Made by a program: the position numbers and the translations under genes | Notes under the pieces: generated by a model | Told to the model about the DNA's origin: nothing | The model's database searches: none | The model's input: only the letters and a program-made list of their open reading frames with translations | Shown: in pieces, positions 9,100-17,180 of the stretch | Layout of the letters: every line of letters starts with the position of its first letter | Position numbering within the stretch: position 1 is the stretch's first letter | NCBI GenBank assembly: GCA_022827685.1 | Contig: JAJEIH010000077.1 | Span: 1 to 40,592 of the forward strand | DNA from: Alphaproteobacteria bacterium | Lineage (GTDB): Bacteria > Pseudomonadota > Alphaproteobacteria > Bin95 | Direction of reading: 5' to 3' | DNA length: 40,592 bases

Positions 9100-10038
9100 T
9101 CAGTCCTTCAGGCCCGAATAGCGGTCGAGCATCCAGTCCACGGTGAAGTTGATGGCGACCGTGAGCAGCGCGATGGCCGCCGCCGGCAGCAGCGGCAGGG
9201 ACGCCGCCTGCCAGTCGCCGTATTCGGCGTAGCCGATATAGATGGAAAGCTCGCGCACCATCGTGCCCCAGTCCGCCAGCGGCGGCTGGATGCCGATGCC
9301 GAGGAAACTCAGCGCCGCGATCAGCAGGAACACGAAGCAGAAGCGCAGCCCGAACTCCGCCAGCAGGGGGGCGGCGGCGTTCGGCAGGATTTCCTTGAAG
9401 ATCAGGTAGCCGATCCCTTCGCCGCGCAGCTTCGCCGCCTCGATATAGTCCATCACGACGATATTGCCGCCGACCGCGCGGGCGAGGCGGAAGACCCGCG
9501 TCGAGTCCAGCACGGCGATCACCAGGATCATGTTGATCGTGGACTGCCCGAAAATGGTGAGCAGCAGCAGCGCGAAGATGAGCTGCGGAATCGCCATCAG
9601 CACGTCCACCGTGCGCGACACGACCTGGTCCAGCCAGCCGCCCAGCACGGCCGCGATGAAGCCGAAGGTGGCGCCGATGAGAAAGGCGAGCGCCGTGGTC
9701 ACGAAGGCGATGCCGATGGTGTTGCGCCCGCCGTAAAGCAGGCGCGTGAGCAGGTCGCGGCCCAGCTGGTCGGTGCCGAGCACGAAATCCGGGTTCTCGC
9801 CGGGGAAGAGGTTGAACTCGTCGAAGACCTGGGACTCGCCATAGGGCGCAATCACCGGCGCGGCCAGCGCCGCCAGCACATAGAGCAGCACCACGGTGAG
9901 CCCGAAGGCCGCGGTCAGCGGCATGGCGCGGAAGACGGCGCCGAAGGGCCCGGCGATGCCGCGGAAGCCGGCGCGGGCCGTCCAGGCGATCCCGGTCAGG
10001 ACCGCCAGCGGCAGGACGACATAGGTGAGGAACCCCAT
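9100..10038 (-). CDS. Peptide ABC transporter permease, DppC type
   Basis: 312 residues, BPD_transp_1 fold. It has the N-terminal OppC-like segment (PYGESQVF... LGTDQLGRDLLTRLLYGG), the EAA loop that contacts the ATPase (YIEAAKLRGEGIGYLIFKEI), and about six membrane helices. The first 30 residues contain an extra hydrophobic stretch (TYVVLPLAVLTGIAW) ahead of the usual first helix, making it slightly longer than typical DppC. It begins nine bases after the upstream permease ends and is presumably translated from the same mRNA. Confidence 0.9.
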   Translation of the reverse strand: MGFLTYVVLPLAVLTGIAWTARAGFRGIAGPFGAVFRAMPLTAAFGLTVVLLYVLAALAAPVIAPYGESQVFDEFNLFPGENPDFVLGTDQLGRDLLTRLLYGGRNTIGIAFVTTALAFLIGATFGFIAAVLGGWLDQVVSRTVDVLMAIPQLIFALLLLTIFGQSTINMILVIAVLDSTRVFRLARAVGGNIVVMDYIEAAKLRGEGIGYLIFKEILPNAAAPLLAEFGLRFCFVFLLIAALSFLGIGIQPPLADWGTMVRELSIYIGYAEYGDWQAASLPLLPAAAIALLTVAINFTVDWMLDRYSGLKD

Positions 10039-10047
10039 CGCGCCCGC

Positions 10048-11046
10048 CTATTTCGGGTGCCGGAGGCGCGGATTGGTCAGCACCGACAGCACGTCCGCCA
10101 GCAGGTTGAGCAGGATATAGGCGGCGGCGAAGACCAGGCAGCAGGCCTGCACGGTCGGCATGTCGCGCAGCTTCACCGCATCCACGAACATCTGCCCGAT
10201 GCCCGGATAGACGAACACCACCTCCACCACCACCACGCCGGTAACCAGGTAGGCGAGGTTGAGCGCGATGACATTGATGATCGGGGCCAGCGCGTTGGGC
10301 AGCGCATGGCGCACGATCACCCGCCAGCGCGGGACTCCCTTGAGGCGCGCCATCTCGATATATTGCGAGGCCATGAGGTTGATGATCGCGACGCGCGTCA
10401 TGCGCATCATATGGGCGGTGACGACGAGCGTGAGCGTGAGCGCCGGCAGCACGGTGCGGTAGAGCCGTTCCCAGAAGTCCAGATCGGCATGGATCTTCGA
10501 GATCGAGGGGAAGATCGGGTTCGCCGCCGCCAGGAAGAGGATCAGGATATAGGCGACGAAGAATTCCGGGCTGGAGATGGAGGTGAGCGTGCCGACATTC
10601 GCCGCCCGGTCGAAGATCGATCCCCGGTAGAGCGCCGCCAGAATGCCGAGCGCAAGCGACAGCGGCACCGCCACGGCCGCCGCCGTGGCCGCAAGGAAGA
10701 TGGTGTTCGCAAAGCGGGGCGCCAGCTGGTCGGCGACGGTCACGATGTCCCGTTCGCCGGTCTGCCCGTATTGCGACTGGAAGCTCAACTGGCTGAAGCT
10801 GACGCCGAAATCGCCGCTGAACACGCCGCCGAGCCATGCGAAGTAGCGTTCGACCGCTGAGCGGTCCATGCCGAGGCTTTCGCGGATGGCGGCGACCGCT
10901 TCGGGCGTGGCGCCCTGGCCCAGGATCGCCTCGGCGAAGTCGCCGGGAAGCGCCTCGATGGCGGCGAAAATGACCATGGAGACGATGAGCAGCGTAAAGG
11001 CGCCGAGCGCCAGCCGCTGCCCCACCATGCGCGCCAGACCCGACAT
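10048..11046 (-). CDS. Peptide ABC transporter permease, DppB type
   Basis: 332 residues with the typical DppB layout: first helix at residues 10-30, a periplasmic segment containing LPGDFAEAILG and ESLGMD, then the BPD_transp_1 domain with the EAA loop (EMARLKGVPRWRVIVRHAL) and a conserved VYPGIGQMF near the end. It forms the channel with the DppC-type partner. This is the first gene of the four-gene minus-strand operon permease-permease-ATPase-binding protein, so the operon promoter should lie in 11047-11433. Confidence 0.9.
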   Translation of the reverse strand: MSGLARMVGQRLALGAFTLLIVSMVIFAAIEALPGDFAEAILGQGATPEAVAAIRESLGMDRSAVERYFAWLGGVFSGDFGVSFSQLSFQSQYGQTGERDIVTVADQLAPRFANTIFLAATAAAVAVPLSLALGILAALYRGSIFDRAANVGTLTSISSPEFFVAYILILFLAAANPIFPSISKIHADLDFWERLYRTVLPALTLTLVVTAHMMRMTRVAIINLMASQYIEMARLKGVPRWRVIVRHALPNALAPIINVIALNLAYLVTGVVVVEVVFVYPGIGQMFVDAVKLRDMPTVQACCLVFAAAYILLNLLADVLSVLTNPRLRHPK

Positions 11047-11320
11047 GTTCCTCCCCGCTGCCGACGCCGCATTAGGGCACGGCCCCGCCGCCTCGTCCAG
11101 CCTGCCGGGGGGAAAGGTCTTGCAGAGCGCCGTTCCGGCTTCTGCCGGGCCGCTTTTGCCGCCCCCGCGATATCGGGATACGCAATGCAGCGCTCATGCG
11201 AGGGGGCGTTCCCGCATGCTTCCTACCCGTTCGGCGCTGGCGGATTCGCACGTCTCCGTTCGGTGGTGTGGCATGGCATGTCCCCCATCCGTCGGTCAAC
11301 CATGCCCGAACACGCCCCTC

Positions 11321-11350
11321 CGTCATGCCCGGACTTGTTCCGGGCATCCA
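11321..11350 (+). repeat. REP-like palindromic unit, type 3, copy 1
   Basis: The stem ATGCCCGGA (11325-11333) pairs with TCCGGGCAT (11339-11347) around CTTGT, preceded by CGTC and followed by CCA. It is matched by an inverted copy at 11381-11409. The GTCATGCCCGGACTTG type is a widespread intergenic palindrome in alphaproteobacterial genomes. Confidence 0.65.
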
Positions 11351-11380
11351 TGCGGCCGTCTGTCGGGCGCTGTGGAGGAA

Positions 11381-11409
11381 GATGCCCGGAACAAGTCCGG
11401 GCACGACGG
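11381..11409 (-). repeat. REP-like palindromic unit, type 3, copy 2 (inverted)
   Basis: Its reverse complement differs from the unit at 11321-11350 at about one position in the shared part (CGTCGTGCCCGG versus CGTCATGCCCGG). The two copies face each other 30 bp apart and could fold into one long cruciform or hairpin just upstream of lpxB. Confidence 0.65.
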
Positions 11410-11433
11410 GAAGAGGGCCGGGGACCGGGCGGC

Positions 11434-12594
11434 GTGACCCTGCGCGTGTATATCGTCGCGGGCGAGCCGTCGGGCGATGCGCTTGGCGCCCGGCTGCTCA
11501 GGGCCTTGCGCGAGGGCGGGCCGGTGGAGGCGGCGGGCGTCGGCGGTGAGCTCATGGGCGCCGAGGGCGTCGCCAGCCTGTTCCCGCAGGCGGAGACCGC
11601 CGTGATGGGCCTCTTCGAGGTGCTGCCCCGCGCCCGGAAGCTGCTGCGCCGGATGGACGAGACCGCCGCCGACATCCTGCGTTTCCGGCCGGACGCCGTC
11701 GTCACCATCGATTCGGGCGGGTTCAACAAGGGCCTGGCGAGGCGCCTGATCGCGGCGGGCTCACCGGCGGCGCGCATCCACTATGTCGCGCCGATGGTCT
11801 GGGTCTGGGCGCCCGGCCGCGCGCGGCGCATGGCGCGGCTGTTCGACCACCTGATGACGCTCTGGCCGTTCGAGCCGGCGCTGTTCGAGCGCGAGGGGCT
11901 GCCCAGTACATTCGTCGGCCACTCGCTGGTCGAGGCGGAGCCCGGCGACGGCGCAGCCTTCCGGGTCCGGCACGCCGTCGCGCCGGAAAGCACGCTGGTG
12001 TCGGTGCTGCCGGGAAGCCGGGCGGGCGAGGCGCGCCGGCTGCTGCCGGTGTTCCGGGAGGTGCTGGAGCGCCTTTCCGGCGACATCCCCGGCCTGCATC
12101 TGGCGGTGCCGACCGTCGGCACGGTGGCCGACCGGGTGAGGGATGCCGTCTCGACCTGGCCCTGGCCGGCCGCGGTAACGCTCGGCGAGGAGGACAAGCA
12201 GGGCGCCTTCGCGGCCAGCCGGGCGGCGCTCGGCGCTTCCGGCACGGTCGCGCTGGAACTCGCACTCGCCGGCGTGCCGCAGATCACGGCTTACCGGCTG
12301 AACCCCGCAACGGCGCTCATCGGCCGGTTCGTGATCCGGCGGCGCCGGTTCTGTCCCGTCAACATCCTGCTCGACCGCCCGGTGGTGCCGGAACTGATCC
12401 AGGGGGCGTGCCGCCCGGGGCCTCTCGCAGAGGCGCTCGGACCGCTGCTGTTCGACGAGAACGCGCGCGCGGCGCAACTGGCGGCGTTCCGCGAGCTGGC
12501 CGGCGAACTCGGCGGCGGCGCACGGCCCAGCCTCCGCGCGGCGGAGACCGTGCGCCGGATCGTCCATGAAACGCATCTGTCATCGAACCGATAA
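11434..12594 (+). CDS. lpxB: Lipid-A-disaccharide synthase
   Basis: 386 residues. Glycosyltransferase family 19 enzyme that joins UDP-2,3-diacylglucosamine and lipid X into the lipid A disaccharide at the inner membrane. It begins with IVAGEPSGDALGARLL, contains APMVWVWAPGRARRM, SVLPGSRAGEARRLLPVF and the C-terminal donor-site region with LGASGTVALELALAGVPQ. The GTG at 11434 matches homologue N-termini; its ribosome site is weak and GTG 11446 is an alternative. The frame is open upstream through the repeats, which I exclude. The usual lpxD-fabZ-lpxA-lpxI neighbours are absent, so it is an orphan copy here. Confidence 0.93.
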   Translation: MTLRVYIVAGEPSGDALGARLLRALREGGPVEAAGVGGELMGAEGVASLFPQAETAVMGLFEVLPRARKLLRRMDETAADILRFRPDAVVTIDSGGFNKGLARRLIAAGSPAARIHYVAPMVWVWAPGRARRMARLFDHLMTLWPFEPALFEREGLPSTFVGHSLVEAEPGDGAAFRVRHAVAPESTLVSVLPGSRAGEARRLLPVFREVLERLSGDIPGLHLAVPTVGTVADRVRDAVSTWPWPAAVTLGEEDKQGAFAASRAALGASGTVALELALAGVPQITAYRLNPATALIGRFVIRRRRFCPVNILLDRPVVPELIQGACRPGPLAEALGPLLFDENARAAQLAAFRELAGELGGGARPSLRAAETVRRIVHETHLSSNR

Positions 12595-12654
12595 CGGACC
12601 GTCATGCCGGCCGGTGTATGCCATCATCCATCGGGGCCGAAACGGAGGAGCATC

Positions 12655-14535
12655 ATGCCCGACCATGCCAGCGAACTCTCGTTCGACGAATTCGACGAAC
12701 TGAACGACCCGCGCGACGAGCCGACCGGGTTCGAACGCATCGTCTCCCGCCGCCGCTTCCTCAGCGGCGCGGCGGCGCTCGGCGCGGCCGGCGCCTTTTT
12801 CGGCCTGGGCGCCTTCCGTCCGGCGCATGCGGCCGGCACGGGCGGCCTCGTCTTCGAGCCCGTCGCCGCCAACAGCCTGGACACGGTGACCGTGCCGTCC
12901 GGCTTCTCCTGGCACAATGTCATCGCCTGGGGCGATCCGCTCTGGTCCGACGGCAAGCCGTTCGACCACGCCACGCGCGGCGACGGCGCCAGCCAGGAGC
13001 GCGCCTTCGGCGACAACAATGACGGCATGTCCGCCTTCTTCACGGACGGCAGGACCGTGCTCGCCGTCAACAACGAATATGTGAACCGCCCGATCATCTA
13101 CGGCAACCGCGCCACCGGCCTGCCGGAAAACGCCGACGACGTGCGCAAGGGCAAGGCCGGCCACGGCGTCAGCATCCTCGAGATCGAAATGGCGGATAGC
13201 GGCTGGCGGCCGGTTATCGATTCGCCCTTCAACCGGCGCATCACCGCCGACACGCCGGTGGCGATCACGGGCCCCGCGCGCGGCCACGACCTGCTGAAGA
13301 CGGCGGCCGATCCCTCGGGAACCACGGCGCTCGGCACCTGGAACAATTGCGGCAACGGCAGGACGCCCTGGGGCACCTATCTCGCCTGCGAGGAGAATTT
13401 CAACGGCTACTTCTCCTCCTCGGACCCGGACTACGCCGTGCCGGACGCGATGAAGCGCTACGGCGTCGGCCTGAAGGACTGGGGCTATGCCTGGGCCATG
13501 GCCGACGAGCGCTTCGACATCTCGAAACACCCGAACGAGCCGAACCGGGCCGGCTATGTCGTCGAGATCGACCCGCTCGACCCGGAATCCGCGCCGAAGA
13601 AGCGCACCGCGCTCGGCCGTTTCAAGCATGAGAACGCCGAGGTCGTCACCGCCGCGAACGGGCATGTCGTGGTCTATATGGGCGACGACGAGCGCGGCGA
13701 GTTCATCTACCGCTTCGTCTCGGAGGGCCGCTATGCGGAAGGCGGCGACAATTCCGGGCTGCTGGAGTCGGGTTCGCTCTCCGTCGCGCGCTTCGACGAG
13801 GACGGCGGCGGCGAGTGGCTGGCGCTGACGCCGGAGACGACCGGCATGGCCTCGGCGGCCGAGGTCGCCGTGCATGCGCGCATGGCGGCCTCCGCGGTCG
13901 GCGCGACGACCATGGACCGCCCGGAATGGGTCGCCGCGCATCCGAAGCGCGCCGAGGTCTATTGCTGCCTCACCAACAACAAGAACCGCGGCAGGAAGCC
14001 GAACAAGGGCGGAGACCCGACCCCGGTCGGCGGCCCCAACCCGCGCGCCGGCAACAAATACGGCCAGATCGTACGCTGGCGGCCGGCAGGCGGCGACCAC
14101 ACGGCCGCCGGCTTCGAGTGGGACCTGTTCGTCGTGGCCGGCAACCCGGCGGTGCATGACGGCGCCGATGCCGGCTCCGCCAATGTCACCCCGGACAACA
14201 TGTTCAACGCGCCGGACGGGCTGGTGTTCGACAGCCGGGGCGGGCTCTGGATCCAGACCGACGGCAAGTACAGCAATGAGGGCGACTTCGCCGGCCAGGG
14301 CAACAACCAGATGCTCTATGCCGACCCCGACACGGGCGAGATAAACCGCTTCCTCGTCGGCCCGAAGGAGTGCGAGGTGACGGGGCTCTGCTGGTCCCGG
14401 GACCGCAGGACCATGTTCGTCGGCCTCCAGCATCCGGGCGAGAAGGGCGGCAGCCGCTTCCCCGGCGGCGGCGGCACCGCGCCGCGCTCCACCGTCATCG
14501 CCGTCACCCGCGACGACGGCGGCGAGATCGGCTGA
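12655..14535 (+). CDS. PhoX-family phosphatase (DUF839)
   Basis: 626 residues with a Tat signal (SRRRFLSGAAALGAAGAFF, residues 31-49). The body is a PhoX-type beta-propeller: NNCGNGRTPWGTYLACEENF, RFKHENAEVV, CCLTNNKNRG and DNMFNAPDGLVFDSRGGLWI are family segments. PhoX enzymes are calcium/iron-dependent alkaline phosphatases that release phosphate from organic esters in the periplasm, but many PhoX relatives are uncharacterised, so the substrate is open. The ATG at 12655 follows GGAGGAG by five bases and leaves a 30-residue N-terminal stretch before the arginines, common in this family. It follows lpxB by 60 bp on the same strand. No Pho box was recognised. Confidence 0.88.
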   Translation: MPDHASELSFDEFDELNDPRDEPTGFERIVSRRRFLSGAAALGAAGAFFGLGAFRPAHAAGTGGLVFEPVAANSLDTVTVPSGFSWHNVIAWGDPLWSDGKPFDHATRGDGASQERAFGDNNDGMSAFFTDGRTVLAVNNEYVNRPIIYGNRATGLPENADDVRKGKAGHGVSILEIEMADSGWRPVIDSPFNRRITADTPVAITGPARGHDLLKTAADPSGTTALGTWNNCGNGRTPWGTYLACEENFNGYFSSSDPDYAVPDAMKRYGVGLKDWGYAWAMADERFDISKHPNEPNRAGYVVEIDPLDPESAPKKRTALGRFKHENAEVVTAANGHVVVYMGDDERGEFIYRFVSEGRYAEGGDNSGLLESGSLSVARFDEDGGGEWLALTPETTGMASAAEVAVHARMAASAVGATTMDRPEWVAAHPKRAEVYCCLTNNKNRGRKPNKGGDPTPVGGPNPRAGNKYGQIVRWRPAGGDHTAAGFEWDLFVVAGNPAVHDGADAGSANVTPDNMFNAPDGLVFDSRGGLWIQTDGKYSNEGDFAGQGNNQMLYADPDTGEINRFLVGPKECEVTGLCWSRDRRTMFVGLQHPGEKGGSRFPGGGGTAPRSTVIAVTRDDGGEIG

Positions 14536-14635
14536 GGCCCGATCCCCCCGCCCCTTCCCGCCGGCGCGCTATGGGCATGGCGCGCGCCGGCCTGTATATC
14601 GGGGCCGACGGGTCGGCGGGAAGGACGCGGGGGAC

Positions 14636-16282
14636 GTGCCGGAAGAAGCGGTCAAGCAGCGCCGTCGCGGGCGCACGCAGCCCAAGGGGCGCCAGGTCGA
14701 GCCGGAGGCGCTGGCGGAGGTCCGGGACCTGCTGGGCGATGCGCCGCGCGGGCGCGAGTTCCTGATCGAATATCTGCACCTGCTCCAGGGCCGCTTCGGG
14801 CATCTCTCCGCGCGGCACCTGGCGGCGCTGGCGGAAGAGATGCGGCTTGCCATGGCGGAGGTCTGGGAGGTCGCGACCTTCTACGCCCATCTCGACACGG
14901 TGAAGGAGGGCGAGGACCCGCCGCCGGCGCTCACGCTCCGCGTCTGCGACAGCCTCTCCTGCGAGCTGGCGGGCGCGCCGGCGCTGCTGGACTCCCTGCG
15001 CGCGGCCTTCCCGGAGGCGCGGGTCGTCACCGCGCCCTGCATGGGCCGCTGCGACTGCGCGCCGGTCGTCGAGGCCGGACACGGCCATGTGGACCGGGCG
15101 ACGCCGGAGACGGTGCGCGCGGCCGTCTCGGACGAGGCGGGGCATGCGGTCCCGGCAGCGCCGCATGGGGATTACGCGCAGTTCCGCGCCTGCCTCGAAG
15201 GCCGGCGGACCCGCGAAAAGGTGACGGCCGAGATCGAGGCGGCGGGCCTGCGCGGCATGGGCGGCGCGGGCTTCCCGAGCGCGCGCAAGTGGGGCTTCGT
15301 GCGCGCGGGGCCGAAGCCGCGCCACCTGACCGTCAATGCCGACGAGGGCGAGCCCGGCACCTTCAAGGACCGCCATTTCCTGGAGACCGCGCCCGGCGCC
15401 GTGCTGGAAGGCGCGCTGATCGCGGCCTGGGCGGTCGAGGCGGACACGATCACCATCTATCTGCGCGACGAATATCCCGTGGCGCGGGAGATCATGGCGG
15501 CCGAGATCGCGCGGCTCGGCGAGCTTGCGCCGCCCGGCGGGGTGCATCTGCGCCGGGGCGCGGGCGCCTATATCTGCGGCGAAGAGTCCGCGATGATCGA
15601 AAGCATCGAGGGCAAGCGCGGCCTGCCGCGCCACCGGCCGCCCTATGTGGCGCAGGTCGGCCTGCACGGCCGGCCGACGCTCGTCCACAATGTCGAGACG
15701 CTCTACTGGATGCCGGCGATCCTGGAGCGGGGCGCGGCCTGGTTCGCGGAGACGGGACGCCACGGCGGCAAGGGCTGGCGCGCCTATTCCGTCTCCGGGC
15801 GGGTGAAGGAGCCTGGGGTGAAGATCGTGCCCGCCGGCGTCACCGCGCGTGAACTCATCGAGGAGTTCTCCGGCGGCATGGCCGAGGGCCGCGCGTTCAA
15901 GGCCTACCTGCCGGGCGGCGCTTCGGGCGGCATATTGCCGGCGAGCCTCGCCGACATCCCGCTCGATTTCGGCAAGCTGGAGCCGCATGGCTGCTTCACC
16001 GGCTCGGGCGCGGTGGTCGTGCTGGCGGAGGGCGACGATGTGGGCGCGGCGGCCCTCAACCTGATGCGCTTCTTCGCCTATGAGAGCTGCGGGCAGTGCA
16101 CCCCCTGCCGGGTCGGCACGGAAAAGGCCGCGCGGCTGATGGCGGAGCCCGCCTGGGACCGCGGCGTGCTGGAGGACCTGGCCGCCGTCATGGCCGACGC
16201 CTCGATCTGCGGCCTCGGCCAGGCCGCCCCCAACCCGCTCCGCTGCGCGATGAAATACTTCCCGGAGGATGTGGGGCTGTAG
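14636..16282 (+). CDS. NuoE-NuoF fusion: NAD/FMN module, formate dehydrogenase beta-like
   Basis: 548 residues. Residues 1-165 are NuoE-like (thioredoxin fold) with [2Fe-2S] ligands Cys104, Cys109, Cys135 and Cys139. The rest is NuoF-like: GMGGAGFPSARKW and NADEGEPGTFKDR for FMN/NADH, GAGAYICGEESAMIESIEG, and the [4Fe-4S] site ESCGQCTPCRVGT plus the later SICGLG cysteine. Such fusions serve as the NAD-reducing subunit of soluble formate dehydrogenases (FdsB/Fdh1B) or related hydrogenases. No molybdenum/tungsten subunit, hydrogenase or complex I gene lies nearby, so the partner is unknown. The start is GTG after a G-rich leader. Confidence 0.88.
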   Translation: MPEEAVKQRRRGRTQPKGRQVEPEALAEVRDLLGDAPRGREFLIEYLHLLQGRFGHLSARHLAALAEEMRLAMAEVWEVATFYAHLDTVKEGEDPPPALTLRVCDSLSCELAGAPALLDSLRAAFPEARVVTAPCMGRCDCAPVVEAGHGHVDRATPETVRAAVSDEAGHAVPAAPHGDYAQFRACLEGRRTREKVTAEIEAAGLRGMGGAGFPSARKWGFVRAGPKPRHLTVNADEGEPGTFKDRHFLETAPGAVLEGALIAAWAVEADTITIYLRDEYPVAREIMAAEIARLGELAPPGGVHLRRGAGAYICGEESAMIESIEGKRGLPRHRPPYVAQVGLHGRPTLVHNVETLYWMPAILERGAAWFAETGRHGGKGWRAYSVSGRVKEPGVKIVPAGVTARELIEEFSGGMAEGRAFKAYLPGGASGGILPASLADIPLDFGKLEPHGCFTGSGAVVVLAEGDDVGAAALNLMRFFAYESCGQCTPCRVGTEKAARLMAEPAWDRGVLEDLAAVMADASICGLGQAAPNPLRCAMKYFPEDVGL

Positions 16283-16299
16283 CCGCTTCCGACGAAAAG

Positions 16300-16677
16300 A
16301 TGACCATGTCTCTTTCCAGCTACTTCCGTTCGCTCGGCGCGCCACTCAAGAACTACCGCTGGTCGTGGGGCGCCGTGTCCCCAGCCGGAGACATCTACCT
16401 GCGGGTCTGGACCGATGAATTGGGCATCATCGACGAGACCTTATGCGCACGACTGACCAACCACGAGGCCTACGCCGACGGAGACAGGCAGTCGCCGGGC
16501 TATGAGGAACGCAAGGAACACGTCACGCGCATCGGGGCCGGCGCTCGGGCCTTTTGCATCCTATGCGAGGCAATCGATGCGCGATCGTCTCCCCGGAAGA
16601 TCAAGGCGTTCAGCAAGAGGCTGTTCCCGGGAATTCGGGTTGTCGATTTCGACGGCGACCAGTGGCTGGAACTCTGA
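16300..16677 (+). CDS. Hypothetical protein with YRWSWGAV motif
   Basis: 125 residues from ATG 16300 (a second in-frame ATG is at 16306). I do not recognise a characterised family. It has an aromatic-rich N-terminus (SSYFRSLGAPLKNYRWSWGA), then IYLRVWTDE, a charged middle and two cysteines close together (FCILCEA); no membrane segment or signal. The layout, a short domain with WSWGAV followed by FLRVW-like residues, resembles small uncharacterised proteins scattered in many bacteria. Its composition looks less GC-extreme than that of its neighbours, which may indicate recent acquisition. It starts 17 bp after the NuoE-NuoF fusion gene but probably has an unrelated role. Confidence 0.65.
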   Translation: MTMSLSSYFRSLGAPLKNYRWSWGAVSPAGDIYLRVWTDELGIIDETLCARLTNHEAYADGDRQSPGYEERKEHVTRIGAGARAFCILCEAIDARSSPRKIKAFSKRLFPGIRVVDFDGDQWLEL

Positions 16678-16740
16678 GAAGCGTTCCGCCGCCCGGACGG
16701 CTCCCGACCTGTCGTTGCGCTTCTTTAGAGCGATTCCGGG

Positions 16741-16923
16741 TCAGGGAATCAGTTTAACGGCCGCAATCATCAACCCCACGGCAGCCGACATCCCGCCTAT
16801 GAACCACTTGATGAGCCGCAATTCGAGAGCTGCCAAATCCGCCTTGGTCGCCAGTTCGTTCCTGCCGGAATAAGCGCCGGTCTTGACGACATCGGCAATC
16901 GCCTCGAATGCGGCTTCGGCCAT
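16741..16923 (-). CDS. Small membrane protein with ELATKADL segment
   Basis: 60 residues: a charged N-terminus, a short coiled-coil-prone stretch (NELATKADLAALELRL) and one C-terminal membrane helix (about residues 40-57). AGAAGG lies a suitable distance before the ATG. The coiled coil plus C-terminal helix resembles the bacterial DUF1640/CCDC90-like coiled-coil proteins, but much shorter. A related 44-residue gene lies just upstream on the same strand. An imperfect hairpin (16732-16737 with 16745-16750) overlaps its stop. The function is unknown. Confidence 0.6.
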   Translation of the reverse strand: MAEAAFEAIADVVKTGAYSGRNELATKADLAALELRLIKWFIGGMSAAVGLMIAAVKLIP

Positions 16924-17034
16924 GGATCGCCTTCTGTAGCCGGGTAGCGGCGGGAACCCCGTCCGAACAGGACATACCGCCGCGCCGCCGGCGGACGCAA
17001 GCCCCGCAGGCCGGATGCGGCGGGCGGTTCTCCG

Positions 17035-17169
17035 TCAGGAGATGAGCCTGGCGGCGACGATAAGCGCGGCGAGAATGCCGGCGACGGCGTAGAGTCTGTT
17101 GGTGAAGCGTAATTCGAATTCCGTCAGGTCCGCTTTGGTCGCAAGCTCTTCACGAGCGATTTGAGCCAT
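17035..17169 (-). CDS. Tiny membrane protein, relative of the 16741 gene
   Basis: 44 residues: MAQIAREELATKADLTEF, a short charged helix, then one membrane helix to the end (RLYAVAGILAALIVAARLIS). It shares ELATKADL, the following ELR and a C-terminal hydrophobic helix with the neighbour at 16741-16923, so the two look like diverged tandem copies. The start at 17169 is favoured because GGGGAGGGG lies just before it; a longer frame to 17289 would overlap ettA with a proline/arginine-rich tail. It begins 11 bp after ettA ends and may be co-transcribed with it. The function is unknown. Confidence 0.6.
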   Translation of the reverse strand: MAQIAREELATKADLTEFELRFTNRLYAVAGILAALIVAARLIS

Positions 17170-17180
17170 TGTCCCCTCCC

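Larger units (their letters stand above)
11047..11433. other. Divergent intergenic region with REP-like pair
   Basis: 387 bp between the divergent transporter operon and lpxB. The clear content is an inverted pair of palindromic units (listed separately). Promoters for both directions must lie here, but I could not assign -35/-10 boxes with confidence. Open frames in this stretch have no family resemblance and cross the repeats, so I treat them as non-coding. Confidence 0.5.

Noticed and set aside
5883-9146. A 1087-residue plus-strand open frame opposite the binding protein and ATPase genes
   Set aside because: It spans two well-supported genes and their intergenic gap in antisense, with biased composition and no recognisable domain.
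8797-10860. A 687-residue plus-strand open frame opposite the ABC genes
   Set aside because: Arg/Asp/His/Gln-rich antisense shadow of the permeases; no domain.
12580-14433. A 617-residue minus-strand open frame opposite the PhoX gene
   Set aside because: Antisense shadow of a gene with a clear Tat signal and PhoX segments.
14504-16345. A 613-residue minus-strand open frame opposite the NuoE-NuoF fusion
   Set aside because: Antisense shadow; the opposite strand has all flavin and Fe-S motifs of a known family.
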